DNA from: Fen-1273 sp963837815
Lineage (GTDB): Bacteria; Bacteroidota; Ignavibacteria; UBA10030; UBA6906
DNA: 64,000 bases
Direction: 5' to 3'
Assembly: GCA_963837815.1 (NCBI GenBank)
Contig: CAWIOS010000013.1
Span: forward strand, 1,054,001 to 1,118,000
The translations under genes were made by a program, and so were the position numbers. The notes under the pieces were generated by a model. The model saw only the letters and a program-made list of their open reading frames with translations. It searched no databases and was not told the origin of the DNA. How positions within the stretch are numbered: the stretch's first letter is position 1; each line of letters starts with the position of its first letter. Positions 33,656-42,949 of this stretch are shown in pieces.

Positions 33656-35455
33656 TTATTCGTCTTCCATTGAGAGTACCGCCAGGAATGCTTCCTGGGG
33701 GATTTCGACGCGTCCCACCTGCTTCATACGCTTTTTCCCCTCTTTTTGTTTCTCGAGGAGCTTCCGCTTGCGGGTAATGTCGCCGCCGTAGCACTTCGCG
33801 AGGACGTTCTTCCTCATCGCGGAAATCGTTTCGCGCGCCACGACCTTGCTCCCGATCGCCGCCTGGATCGCCACCTCGAACATCTGCCGCGGGATCAGCT
33901 TGCGCAGCTTGACGCACAGTTTCTTCCCCCAGTCGTGCGCCTTGTCCCTGTGCACGATCGAAGAAAATGCGTCGACCGATTCGCCGTTAAGGAGGATGTC
34001 GAGCTTCACGAGATCCGATTCGCGGAAATCCAGCAGGTCATAATCGAACGACGCGTATCCGCGGCTCGTCGACTTCAGCTTGTCGTAAAAATCGAAGATG
34101 ATCTCGCTCAGGGGAAGCTCGTACGTGATGTCCGCCCTCGTGGGATCGATGTACGTCGTGTTCCTGTAGATTCCCCGCCGGTCCATGCAGAGCTTCATGA
34201 TGTTCCCCACGAACTCCACGGGGACGATCACCTGCGCCCTGACGAACGGCTCCTCCACCATCGCCACCTCCCCGAGCGGCGGCATCGTGGACGGGTTGTC
34301 CACGAGCACGACGTCTCCGCCGGTCTTCGTCACCCGGTATTCGACGTTGGGAACGGTGTTGATGATGTTCTGGTTGTACTCCCGTTCAAGGCGCTCCTGG
34401 ACGATCTCCATGTGGAGCAGGCCGAGGAACCCGCACCGGAACCCGAAACCAAGCGCCGTCGACGTCTCCGGCTGGTAGACAAGCGAGGAATCGTTGAGCT
34501 GCAGCTTTTCGATCGCGCTCCGGAGATCCTCGAAATCCTCCGCGTTCGTCGGGTAGACGCCGCTGAACACCATCGGCTTCACCTCCTTGTATCCCGGCAG
34601 CGCGCTCAGGGCAGGGCGTGACGCGGAGGTGACCGTGTCGCCCACCTTCGTGTCGTGGACGTCCTTCACGCCCGCGATGAGGTAGCCCACGTTCCCCGCG
34701 GCAAGCTCCCCCGTCCGCAGGCGCTTCAGCTCCAGGACGCCGACCTCCTCCGCATCGAAGGGCTTCCCCATGTGGAAGAACATGATCCTGTCCCCTTCGC
34801 GAAGCGTCCCCTCCACGACGCGGATGTAGACGACGGACCCGCGGAACGTGTCGAACACAGAATCGAATATCAGCGCGCGGAGCGGAAGCCCGGGGTCCCC
34901 CGAAGGAGGGGGGACGCGGCGCACGACGGCTTCGAGTATCTCGTCGATCCCGATGTTGGACTTCGCGCTCGCCAGGATCATTTCGTCATCCGTGCACCCG
35001 AGAAGGTCCCTGATCTGGCCGCGGACGGCGTCGACAGTCGCGCTCGGGAGGTCGATCTTGTTGATCACGGGGATGATCTCGAGTCCCGCATCGATCGCAA
35101 GGTAGAGGTTGCTTATTGTCTGCGCCTCCACCCCCTGCGATGCGTCCACGACGAGGATCGCCCCCTCGCAGGCGGCGAGGGACCGGGAGACTTCGTAGGA
35201 AAAGTCGACGTGCCCGGGCGTGTCGATGAGGTTGAGCGTGTAGGAGACGCCGTCACGCGCCGCGTAATGCATCTGGATAGCATGGAGCTTTATCGTGATC
35301 CCGCGTTCCTGTTCCAGGTCCATGTCATCCAGCACCTGGTTGAACTTCATCTCGCGGGGCGTGATCGTGCCGGTCCTCTCGAGAAGGCGGTCGGCGATCG
35401 TCGACTTGCCGTGGTCGATATGGGCGATGATGCAGAAGTTCCGGATCGTGTTCAT
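33656..35455 (-). CDS. lepA: Elongation factor 4 (LepA)
   Basis: 599-residue translational GTPase that back-translocates or assists ribosomes under stress. G1 AHIDHGKSTIADRLLE, G3 LIDTPGHVDFSYEV, G4 NKIDLPSA, plus EF4-specific C-terminal domain with YGGDITRKRKLLEKQKEGKKRMKQ and the closing VEIPQEAFLAVL. Family-standard length. First gene of a six-gene minus-strand operon with its own promoter. Confidence 0.96.
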   Translation of the reverse strand: MNTIRNFCIIAHIDHGKSTIADRLLERTGTITPREMKFNQVLDDMDLEQERGITIKLHAIQMHYAARDGVSYTLNLIDTPGHVDFSYEVSRSLAACEGAILVVDASQGVEAQTISNLYLAIDAGLEIIPVINKIDLPSATVDAVRGQIRDLLGCTDDEMILASAKSNIGIDEILEAVVRRVPPPSGDPGLPLRALIFDSVFDTFRGSVVYIRVVEGTLREGDRIMFFHMGKPFDAEEVGVLELKRLRTGELAAGNVGYLIAGVKDVHDTKVGDTVTSASRPALSALPGYKEVKPMVFSGVYPTNAEDFEDLRSAIEKLQLNDSSLVYQPETSTALGFGFRCGFLGLLHMEIVQERLEREYNQNIINTVPNVEYRVTKTGGDVVLVDNPSTMPPLGEVAMVEEPFVRAQVIVPVEFVGNIMKLCMDRRGIYRNTTYIDPTRADITYELPLSEIIFDFYDKLKSTSRGYASFDYDLLDFRESDLVKLDILLNGESVDAFSSIVHRDKAHDWGKKLCVKLRKLIPRQMFEVAIQAAIGSKVVARETISAMRKNVLAKCYGGDITRKRKLLEKQKEGKKRMKQVGRVEIPQEAFLAVLSMEDE

Positions 35456-35532
35456 TCAATATCGTCAATAACAGAAAATCCGTCCCGGCGGTAGCGGGGC
35501 GGACTTGCTCGGGCGGGCACGCGTCATGGAGT

Positions 35533-35561
35533 AATATACGTCTTTGGCCCGAGACTTGCAA
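35533..35561 (-). promoter_or_regulatory. Promoter of the lepA operon
   Basis: Minus strand TTGCAA, 17 bases, TATATT. Predicted start near 35526, leader about 70 nt. Back to back with the plus-strand promoter; only two bases separate the two -35 boxes. Confidence 0.65.
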
Positions 35562-35563
35562 TC

Positions 35564-35592
35564 TTGCTCTTCCGTTCTTCCCTTCGTATGTT
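35564..35592 (+). promoter_or_regulatory. Promoter of the HAD/lhgO pair
   Basis: TTGCTC, 17 bases, TATGTT. Predicted start near 35599, leader about 23 nt. Confidence 0.5.
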
Positions 35593-35621
35593 GAGGCACT
35601 CCGGACATTCACGACAACGGC

Positions 35622-36524
35622 ATGACAATACTCGACGACCCCGCCGTCGCGGCATTTCTCGGCGCGCACGGCAACCACGATACGGGCCCCCGCCCCCTCG
35701 CCGTTTTCGACTGCGACGGGACGGTGATTCAGGGGGACATGGGGGAAGCGATGTTCTACAGGCAGATCGAGCACTTTCATTTCCGGCGGTCCCCCGCCTC
35801 GGTGTGGCAGGATCATCCCCGGCGCGACGCGCTGGAGAGGCTTTTCGCCGAACTCGCCCCGCTGGACGCTGCCGGGCGGAGCTCCCGGGAGGCGTACCAC
35901 GAGTTCGCCGAGATGCTCCTCGGCCGCTATTTCGACCAGATCGCCGCGGGAGCGGTGGAGAAGGCGTGTGCCGATATCGTCCGGCTCTTCGCGGGGTACA
36001 CCCCGGCGGAGGTGAGGCGCCTTGCGGACCAGGCATGGGAGGGGGAGATCTCGTCCCGGCCGGGGAAGGTCCGGCTCGGCGGCAGGGATCTCCCCCGCGG
36101 CGCCCGGTTCATCGCGGAATCGGTCGACCTGATCAGGGCGCTCACCGAGCGCCGGTTCGACATATGGGCGGTATCGGGGAGCAACAAGTGGAGCGTGGAG
36201 CCGGTCTTCCGGAAACTCGGCGTCCCCGCCGAACGGGTGATAGGCATAGAGTTGGAGGTGGAGGGGGGCGTGCTCACCGACAGGACCGACGGACCGGTCC
36301 CCATACGCGCCGGCAAGATCGATTCCCTCCGGCGCCGCACGAAGACTGTTCCCCTCCTTGCGGCAAGCGACTCAAAGAACGACATCCCCCTCCTCCTGTA
36401 TTCCGCGGGACTCAGGATCAGGATCAATTCAAGGAACAGGAGCACCGGGGATTTCTTCCGGAGCGCCGGGATTGCGCCCGATCCGACATGGGTGCTCGTG
36501 GAATCACCGCACATCATGGAGTGA
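35622..36524 (+). CDS. HAD-superfamily phosphatase, PSP-like
   Basis: 300 residues. Motif I AVFDCDGTVIQGD (DxD nucleophile), motif II AVSGSNKWSVEPVF, a conserved Lys in the TKTVPLLAASDSKNDIPLL region and motif IV DSKND. A helical C1-type cap lies between motif I and II (about 45-165), larger than in SerB. This suits the HAD-IB phosphoserine or phosphocholine phosphatase group; the substrate cannot be fixed. Six bases separate it from the oxidase gene downstream. Confidence 0.78.
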   Translation: MTILDDPAVAAFLGAHGNHDTGPRPLAVFDCDGTVIQGDMGEAMFYRQIEHFHFRRSPASVWQDHPRRDALERLFAELAPLDAAGRSSREAYHEFAEMLLGRYFDQIAAGAVEKACADIVRLFAGYTPAEVRRLADQAWEGEISSRPGKVRLGGRDLPRGARFIAESVDLIRALTERRFDIWAVSGSNKWSVEPVFRKLGVPAERVIGIELEVEGGVLTDRTDGPVPIRAGKIDSLRRRTKTVPLLAASDSKNDIPLLLYSAGLRIRINSRNRSTGDFFRSAGIAPDPTWVLVESPHIME

Positions 36525-36530
36525 CCGGCA

Positions 36531-37640
36531 ATGGCGGACGCCGCGCTGACAGTCATCGGGGGAGGAGTTGTCGGGCTTGCGATCGCCGCGGAGCTTTCAC
36601 GGCGGCACGCGCCCCTCTTCCTGCTGGAACGGAACGAACGCTGCGGACAGGAGACGTCCAGCCGCAACAGCGAGGTCATCCACGCGGGGATCTACTACGC
36701 GCACGGCTCCCTCAAGGCCCGGCTCTGCGTGGAGGGGAACCGGCTCCTGTATGATCTCTGTTCCCGGGCAGGCATCCCCCACCGCCGCATCACGAAGATC
36801 ATCACCGCAACGCACCCCGGCGAGGAGGGGGAACTCCACCGCCTGCACGCGCTCGGAACGGGGAACGGCGTCAACCTCCGGATGATGACCGCCGCGGAGG
36901 TCCGGGCAATCGAGCCGCAGATCGTCACCGCCGGAGGCCTCTTCTCCCCGGATACCGGGATCATAAGCGCGCACGGTCTCATGGACTATTTCTCCGGGGC
37001 TGCACGGGAACAGGGTGCCGTGATACAGACGCGCTGCGCCGTCATGGGACTGGAACGGAGATCCGCCGACTACCGTATCACGGTGAACGAAGGGGGGGTC
37101 GTTTCCACGATCACATCCGAACGGGTCATCAACGCCGCTGGTCTGGACTCCGACACGGTCGCGTCCCTTGCCGGCATTGACGTGGAAGAGGCGGGATACA
37201 GGCTCCACTACAGCAGGGGGTGCTACTTCGCCCTCCCTCCCTCGCTGAGCGGGTGCGTGAGCCGCCTCGTGTATCCCGTCCCGACGAACGAGACGCTGGG
37301 GGTCCACGCGGTCGTTGACCTCGGGGGCCGGCTCAGATTCGGCCCGGACATCGAATACCAGGAAGGGCGCGCGCAGGACTACCGGGTCGACGAACGGAAG
37401 AGAACCGCCTTCGGGGCCTCCGTCCGCCGGATACTCCCGCATATTCGCGACGAAGATCTGACGCCCGACATGAGCGGCATCCGCCCGAAGCTGCAGGGTC
37501 CGGGGGAGCCCGCAAGGGACTTCGTCATACGGGAAGAGAAGGACAGGGGGCTCCCCGGGCTCATCAACCTCGTCGGGATCGATTCGCCCGGGCTTACCGC
37601 CTCACCGGCCATTGCGAAGGAGGTGGCCCGGATGCTGTGA
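36531..37640 (+). CDS. FAD-dependent L-2-hydroxyglutarate oxidase-like protein
   Basis: 369 residues of the DAO fold. FAD-binding VIGGGVVGLAIAAELSRR, ERNERCGQETSSRNSEVIHAGIYY (the LhgO-type SRNSxVIHxGxYY motif), a later INAAGLDSD and a closing PGLINLVGIDSPGLTASPAIAKEV. Members oxidise L-2-hydroxyglutarate to 2-oxoglutarate and feed electrons to the quinone pool. Shares an operon with the HAD phosphatase. Related glycerol-3-phosphate or sarcosine oxidases are less likely given the N-terminal motif. Confidence 0.85.
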   Translation: MADAALTVIGGGVVGLAIAAELSRRHAPLFLLERNERCGQETSSRNSEVIHAGIYYAHGSLKARLCVEGNRLLYDLCSRAGIPHRRITKIITATHPGEEGELHRLHALGTGNGVNLRMMTAAEVRAIEPQIVTAGGLFSPDTGIISAHGLMDYFSGAAREQGAVIQTRCAVMGLERRSADYRITVNEGGVVSTITSERVINAAGLDSDTVASLAGIDVEEAGYRLHYSRGCYFALPPSLSGCVSRLVYPVPTNETLGVHAVVDLGGRLRFGPDIEYQEGRAQDYRVDERKRTAFGASVRRILPHIRDEDLTPDMSGIRPKLQGPGEPARDFVIREEKDRGLPGLINLVGIDSPGLTASPAIAKEVARML

Positions 37641-37667
37641 GTGATCGCCGGGAAGAGACATGCCGCA

Positions 37668-38147
37668 TCACTTCCGCTCGTAATGCCCCTTCATCGAAGA
37701 TTCCGCGATGCTCTTCCCTTCCACCGCCCTCAGGAACGCCGAGAGGAGCGTGTCTTTCCCCAGCGGGAGGGAGGAAACGTCGAGCGCGTAGAGCGTCGCA
37801 ATGTACGGATGCGGCCCGGAGCCTTTCGGAGGCGCCGGACCGCCGTATCCCATTTCGTTGTATGAGTTGAGGAGTTCTTTCGCGTGCGCGGGGATATCCC
37901 TTCCCCCGGACGCCCCCTCCCGGATTTCCCTTTCCTGGAACGGAATGTCGATCATGAACCAGTGGACCCAGTTGTTCGCGACCGGATGAGGGTCCACGAT
38001 GGAGAGGGCGAACGATTTCGTCCCGGGGGGCGGATCCTCCCAGGTGAAGCCCGGGGAGATGTTTTCACCGCCCCGGACCGACCGGTGTGCGTACCGGAGC
38101 GGGATTATCCCGCCGTCCGGATACGAACTGCATTTGAGCCTCAACAT
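37668..38147 (-). CDS. PEBP-family protein (YbhB/YbcL)
   Basis: 159 residues of the phosphatidylethanolamine-binding/Raf-kinase-inhibitor-like family: GENISPGFTWEDPPPGTKSFALSIVDPHP carries the ligand-site motif, followed by WVHWFMIDIP and GYGGPAPPKGSGPHPYIATLYALD. No signal peptide, so cytoplasmic like YbhB. Bacterial members are of unknown function. It is the last gene of the heme operon, 39 bases after hemL, and converges on lhgO. Confidence 0.88.
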   Translation of the reverse strand: MLRLKCSSYPDGGIIPLRYAHRSVRGGENISPGFTWEDPPPGTKSFALSIVDPHPVANNWVHWFMIDIPFQEREIREGASGGRDIPAHAKELLNSYNEMGYGGPAPPKGSGPHPYIATLYALDVSSLPLGKDTLLSAFLRAVEGKSIAESSMKGHYERK

Positions 38148-38186
38148 GTGACCTCCTGGTGAGATTCTGCGGCGGCGCGGCCGCCG

Positions 38187-39497
38187 TCAGGATTTTGCAA
38201 ACGCGGCGGCAAGCGATGCGCGGCACGCGTCGATTGTCCTGTCGATATCCTCGTCCGAATGTGCCGCGGAGACGAACCCCGCTTCAAACTGCGACGGGGC
38301 GAGATAGATCCCGCGGCCGAGCATTTCCCTGAAATACACGCCGAACCTCCCGGTGTCCGCCGCCAGCGCCCCCGCGTAGCCGGTGACTCTCTCCGGCGTG
38401 AAAAAAAGCGTCGACATCGAGCCCGCGCGGTTCAGCGTGACGGGAAGGCCGAGTGAACGGACCGCGCCCGCCATCCCCGCGGCGAGCCGTTCCGATTTCC
38501 GTTCCAGCGCGTCATAGAATCCCGGCTCTTCGGCAAGCATCGTGAGCGTCTCCAGTCCCGCGCTCATCGCCAGGGGATTCCCCGAGAGCGTCCCGGCCTG
38601 GTACACGGATCCCGAGGGTGCCACCATTGCCATGATCTCCCGTTTCCCGCCGTACGCCCCCACAGGGAGTCCCCCGCCGATGATTTTTCCGAGCGTCGTC
38701 AGGTCCGGCTTCACGCCGTACCGCTCCTGGGCTCCCCCGGGTGCAAGGCGGAATCCCGTCATCACCTCGTCGAAGATAAGGAGCGCCCCTTCTTCCGTCG
38801 AGAGGCGGCGGAGCCCTTCGAGGAACCCGGGCTCGGGAGGGACGCATCCCATGTTGCCGGCGACGGGCTCGACGATGATCGCCGCGACTTCCCCCCGGTG
38901 CCTGCCGAGAAGCGCGGCAACCGAGGAGAGGTCATTGAACGCAGCGCTGAGCGTCAGAGACGCGACGGCGGCAGGAACACCGGGGCTGTCGGGAACGCTG
39001 AGCGTCATCGCGCCGGATCCCGCCCTGATCAGGAATGCGTCGGCGTGCCCGTGGTAGCATCCTTCGAACTTGATGAACTTCTCACGCCCCGTGAACGCAC
39101 GGGCCAGCCGGAGGGCGCTCATCGTTGCCTCGGTCCCGGAGTTCACCATCCGGACCATCTCCACCGAGGGGACGAGACGCGTTATGAGCGCGGCCATCTC
39201 CACCTCGAGTCCGGTTGGCGCGCCGAAGCTCGTCCCGGAAGCCGCTGTGCGCGTCACCGCATCGATCACGCGCGGATGCGCATGGCCGAGTATCATCGGC
39301 CCCCACGACCCGACGTAATCAATGTAGTCGTTCCCGTCCTCGTCCCGGAGATGCGCTCCTTCCGCCTTCGCGATGAACGGGGGGGAGCACCCGACGGAGC
39401 GGAACGCCCGCACGGGGGAGTTGACGCCGCCGGGGATCAGCCCGAGCGCCCGCGCGAAGAGCGCGGCGGACTTCCGCGTGTCTCTCTCCTCCTTCAA
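38187..39497 (-). CDS. hemL: Glutamate-1-semialdehyde 2,1-aminomutase
   Basis: PLP enzyme that makes 5-aminolevulinate from glutamate 1-semialdehyde (C5 pathway). 436 residues, normal length. SPVRAFRSVGCSPPFI, the substrate-loop GSGAMT, and the PLP lysine in TTLGKIIGGGLPVGAYGGK are visible. Overlaps hemB by ATGA. With hemA it shows that this organism uses the C5 route. Confidence 0.95.
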   Translation of the reverse strand: MKEERDTRKSAALFARALGLIPGGVNSPVRAFRSVGCSPPFIAKAEGAHLRDEDGNDYIDYVGSWGPMILGHAHPRVIDAVTRTAASGTSFGAPTGLEVEMAALITRLVPSVEMVRMVNSGTEATMSALRLARAFTGREKFIKFEGCYHGHADAFLIRAGSGAMTLSVPDSPGVPAAVASLTLSAAFNDLSSVAALLGRHRGEVAAIIVEPVAGNMGCVPPEPGFLEGLRRLSTEEGALLIFDEVMTGFRLAPGGAQERYGVKPDLTTLGKIIGGGLPVGAYGGKREIMAMVAPSGSVYQAGTLSGNPLAMSAGLETLTMLAEEPGFYDALERKSERLAAGMAGAVRSLGLPVTLNRAGSMSTLFFTPERVTGYAGALAADTGRFGVYFREMLGRGIYLAPSQFEAGFVSAAHSDEDIDRTIDACRASLAAAFAKS

Positions 39498-40504
39498 CGC
39501 TTCCCTCCTCCCTTCAGGACCTGAGTCGCCGCCTTCGCGAAATATGTGAGGATCAGGTCCGCCCCTGCCCGCTTGATGCCGGTGAGCATCTCCATCATGA
39601 CCCGCTCTTCCTCTATCCAGCCCATCCGGGCTGCCGCTTTGACCATGGCGTACTCGCCGCTGACGTTGTACGCCGCCGTCGGCATGCCGAACGTGTGCTT
39701 CACCCGGTAGAGAATGTCGAGATACGGCGTGGCGGGCTTCACCATGACGATGTCGGCCCCCTCGGCAATGTCCTGCGCCACCTCCCTGATCGCCTCGTCG
39801 GCGTTCGCCGGGTCCATCTGGTGGCTTCGCCTGTCGCCGAATTTCGGCGTGCTTTCCGCCGCCTCCCGGAACGGTCCGTAGAATCCCGAGGCGTATTTCG
39901 CCGCGTACGACATGATCGGCAGGTTGGGAAAATCGTGTTCATCGAGCCCGCGCCGTATCGCGCCGACGCGCCCGTCGAACATGTCCGATGGTGCGACCAT
40001 GTCCGCCCCCGCCTCCGCGTGAGAGACCGCCTCGCGCACAAGAAGCGCGACCGATTCGTCGTTCACGATCTCACCGTCCCTGACGATCCCGCAATGACCG
40101 TGGGACGTGTATTCGCAGAGGCACACGTCCGTGATGAGGAAGAGTCCGGGAACCTCCTTCCGGACCGCGCGGAGCGCCTCCTGGACGACGCCGTGGTCGT
40201 CGTATGCCCCCGATCCGACCTCGTCCTTTTCCGCGGGGATGCCGAAAAATATCACCGCGGGGATTCCGAGCGCGTGCACGCCGGCGCATTCGCGGACGAT
40301 CTGGTCCACGGACATCTGGAAGACGCCGGGCATCGACGAGATCTCTTTTTTCACGTTCGATCCCGGAACGACGAAGAGCGGAAGTATGAAATCCTCCGGA
40401 CTCAGCTCGGTTTCGCGGACCATCGACCGGAGCGCCGGCGTCATGCGGAGCCTGCGGAGCCGGGAGACAGGATACGGCGCGACGTTCGGTTCAACGAATT
40501 TCAT
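39494..40504 (-). CDS. hemB: 5-aminolevulinate dehydratase (porphobilinogen synthase)
   Basis: Condenses two 5-aminolevulinate molecules to porphobilinogen. 336 residues. The zinc-site cysteines are present in DVCLCEYTSHGHCG, so it is a zinc-dependent type, and the Schiff-base lysines occur in PIMSYAAKYASGFYGPFREA and VKPATPYLDI. The ATG (MKFVEPN) lies 10 bases after the PPO gene; longer in-frame sequence upstream is inside that gene. Confidence 0.95.
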   Translation of the reverse strand: MKFVEPNVAPYPVSRLRRLRMTPALRSMVRETELSPEDFILPLFVVPGSNVKKEISSMPGVFQMSVDQIVRECAGVHALGIPAVIFFGIPAEKDEVGSGAYDDHGVVQEALRAVRKEVPGLFLITDVCLCEYTSHGHCGIVRDGEIVNDESVALLVREAVSHAEAGADMVAPSDMFDGRVGAIRRGLDEHDFPNLPIMSYAAKYASGFYGPFREAAESTPKFGDRRSHQMDPANADEAIREVAQDIAEGADIVMVKPATPYLDILYRVKHTFGMPTAAYNVSGEYAMVKAAARMGWIEEERVMMEMLTGIKRAGADLILTYFAKAATQVLKGGGKR

Positions 40505-40514
40505 GATTGCACCT

Positions 40515-41960
40515 TCACACTTGTGAGTGATCCTTCTCTTGAAGAGACGCCGTGTCCGGTCCGCCCCGCGGCACGCCGTTCGTGCCGGCAATCCGCCGGG
40601 CGAGGCTCTCCCCGGCGATAAGGCAGTCCCCGACGGCGATCCCTCCCCTGTAGTTCCCGCCGAAATAAAGCCCGCGCATGCGATCCTCCAGCTCCCCGAG
40701 CTCCGCCATGAGGGCGAGATGGCCGAGTGTGTACTGCGGGATCGCTTTCTGCCAGCGCACAATCTTCGTGTATACGGGATCCCCCCTGACCCCCATGAGC
40801 GCGCGGAGCTCGGTGGAGACCATGCGCGTGATCTCCCCGTCGTCGAGTCCCGCGAGCGCCGGTTGCCGGGAGCCCCCCACGAACGTCGTCAGCGCGACAT
40901 GTCCCTCCGGCGCCCTTCCGGAGAAGAGCGCGGAAGTCCATATCGTCCCGAGTATGTTCCTCTTCTCCCTCTCGGGAACAAGGAACCCGAACCCGTCAAG
41001 GGGCCGGCCCATCGACGCGGCGGGAAACCCGAGGAACACCTCCGCAACGGGGGGATAGTATATCCTGCCCAGCGCCTCTGCAAGCGGGGAGGAAAAAGGC
41101 CGGATGAGTTCCCCTGCGACATACGCCGGGACGGCCATGACGACCGCGGGTGACTCGAGCAACTCCTCCCTCCCGTCGCGCATGAAGCGCACGAGGAAAC
41201 CGCGGGCCCCCTCCCGCGGCTCAAACCTCTCCACCGACGTGACGGCACACCGCCGCCTCACGTCAACGCCGGAAAGACGTGCGAGGGCATCCGGGAATGT
41301 CTGCATCCCGCCGCGGAACGAGAACATCCGGGCGCGGTCTTTCGCCTTCTCCGCCCGTCTTCTCCGCTCCCCCGCACCGCGCACCATCCCCCGCACGAGG
41401 CCGCCGTAACGCTGTTCGAGCGCGTAGAGCTTCGGGAACGCCGCCCTGACGCTGAGCGAGGAGGGGTCGCCGGCGTAGACCCCGGCGACGAATGGATTGA
41501 TCGCATAATCAAGGAACTCCGGCCCCAGCCTGCGCCGGACAAACCCGGCAACGGTTTCTTCCTCCGCCGCGCGGCCCACAAACGGCTCTTTCAGGAGCCG
41601 GAGTTTTCCTCCTGCGCTCCAGAGCGACGAAGCGATGAACGCACCGGGGGACATCGGCAGGGGATGCAACGTTCCGTCCCTGAGTATGTACCGCCTCCCG
41701 GCTGCGTCGTCGGCGTAGAGCCGTTCCCCCGTGATCCCCAGCCCGTCGAACATCTCGCCGAAGAGGGGCGTCGTTTCAAGAGCGCTGTTCGGACCGGTTT
41801 CAACAAGCCAGCCTCCTTCCGCCACGGTCTTCATCGTCCCTCCGGGGGAATCCCCGGCTTCCAGGACCGTCACCGCGAGCCCCGCGCGGCGCAGGAAGTA
41901 GGCGACGGTGAGCCCGGATATCCCCCCGCCGACGATAACAACATCCCTCCGTCCGTTCAC
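40515..41960 (-). CDS. hemG: Protoporphyrinogen/coproporphyrinogen oxidase, HemY type
   Basis: FAD-dependent oxidase of late heme synthesis, 481 residues. FAD motif VVIVGGGISGLTVAYFLRRAGLAVTVLEAGDSPGGTMKT, GWLVETGPNS, a YAINPFVAGVYAGDPSSLSVRAAFPKL segment typical of HemY/PPOX, and a C-terminal GIAVGDCLIAGESLARRI. Whether it takes protoporphyrinogen or coproporphyrinogen is not decidable here (no hemQ in view). Overlaps hemH. Some databases label this family hemG, others hemY. Confidence 0.92.
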   Translation of the reverse strand: MNGRRDVVIVGGGISGLTVAYFLRRAGLAVTVLEAGDSPGGTMKTVAEGGWLVETGPNSALETTPLFGEMFDGLGITGERLYADDAAGRRYILRDGTLHPLPMSPGAFIASSLWSAGGKLRLLKEPFVGRAAEEETVAGFVRRRLGPEFLDYAINPFVAGVYAGDPSSLSVRAAFPKLYALEQRYGGLVRGMVRGAGERRRRAEKAKDRARMFSFRGGMQTFPDALARLSGVDVRRRCAVTSVERFEPREGARGFLVRFMRDGREELLESPAVVMAVPAYVAGELIRPFSSPLAEALGRIYYPPVAEVFLGFPAASMGRPLDGFGFLVPEREKRNILGTIWTSALFSGRAPEGHVALTTFVGGSRQPALAGLDDGEITRMVSTELRALMGVRGDPVYTKIVRWQKAIPQYTLGHLALMAELGELEDRMRGLYFGGNYRGGIAVGDCLIAGESLARRIAGTNGVPRGGPDTASLQEKDHSQV

Positions 41961-42940
41961 GCCCCGATCTCCTTCATGACGAGGTCCCTGAGCGCGCCGA
42001 TGTATTCCGCGGACGTGTGGAGCGCGGGGGCCATGTCAAAATAGCCGATGCCGAGCCGCTTCGCTTCGAGTTTCGCTTCGATGTTGATCTCCCAGAGAGT
42101 TTCGGAATGGTCCGACACAAACGCTATCGGTATGACGATCATGTGGGAGACCCCCTCGTGCGCCAGGTGCTCGATCGTCGCGTCGAGCGAGGGCTCAAGC
42201 CATTTCTGCGGCCCCACCTTGCTCTGGTAGCAGAGACGATGGGGGAGGCCGAAATTCCCGGCCCGGACCACGGCCTCGTACGTTTTCACGATCTCCCCCT
42301 GGTAGGGATCACCGGCCCGCACAAGGCTCACGGGGGTTCCGTGCGCGCTGAACACGAGATGGACCGCCTTCCGCCGTTCGGCCGGGACCCGCCTGAGCGC
42401 GATGCCGATGTTCCGCACGATCGCGGCGATATAGAGCGGGTGCTCGGCGTACCCCGCAACGCGCCTGACGCGAAAGCGGCTGAGCCCCCTGCGCCTGATC
42501 TCCCGTTCCCATTCGCGGACGCTGGAACCCGTCGTCGTCTTCGAGTAATGGGGATACAGCGGGAGGAGGACGACGTTCTCGACCCCCGCCTCGACGAGCG
42601 CGTCGATGGCGCTGCCGGTCATCGGGTGCCAGTAGCGCATCGCGATCACGACCTTTGCGTCGACATCGGGACGGAGCGCGCGTTCCAGCGCCACAGCCTG
42701 CCGCACCGTCAGCTTCAGGATCGGGGATCTCCCCCCGATGCGCGCGTAGAACTCCCGCACGCGGGGGGAGCGTCGCCTGGCGATGATCCCGGCAAGCGTG
42801 CGCCGGAAGAGGAACGCCAGCGGGAGATCGATGATATCGGGATCGCAGAAGAGGTTGTAGAGAAACGGTTCAACCGACTCCAGGGAATCGGGACCCCCGA
42901 GCTGCAGAAGGACAACTCCCACCGGCTTCTTTCCTGCCAT
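41957..42940 (-). CDS. hemH: Ferrochelatase
   Basis: Inserts ferrous iron into a porphyrin, 327 residues. KPVGVVLLQLGGPDSLE at the start, PLYPHYSKTTTGSSVREW, and the conserved histidine in VFSAHGTPVSL. The C-terminus lacks a 2Fe-2S cysteine cluster and has no membrane tail. It ends overlapping the PPO gene and begins 9 bases after the kinase gene. Confidence 0.94.
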   Translation of the reverse strand: MAGKKPVGVVLLQLGGPDSLESVEPFLYNLFCDPDIIDLPLAFLFRRTLAGIIARRRSPRVREFYARIGGRSPILKLTVRQAVALERALRPDVDAKVVIAMRYWHPMTGSAIDALVEAGVENVVLLPLYPHYSKTTTGSSVREWEREIRRRGLSRFRVRRVAGYAEHPLYIAAIVRNIGIALRRVPAERRKAVHLVFSAHGTPVSLVRAGDPYQGEIVKTYEAVVRAGNFGLPHRLCYQSKVGPQKWLEPSLDATIEHLAHEGVSHMIVIPIAFVSDHSETLWEINIEAKLEAKRLGIGYFDMAPALHTSAEYIGALRDLVMKEIGA

Positions 42941-42949
42941 GGCCCCCCT

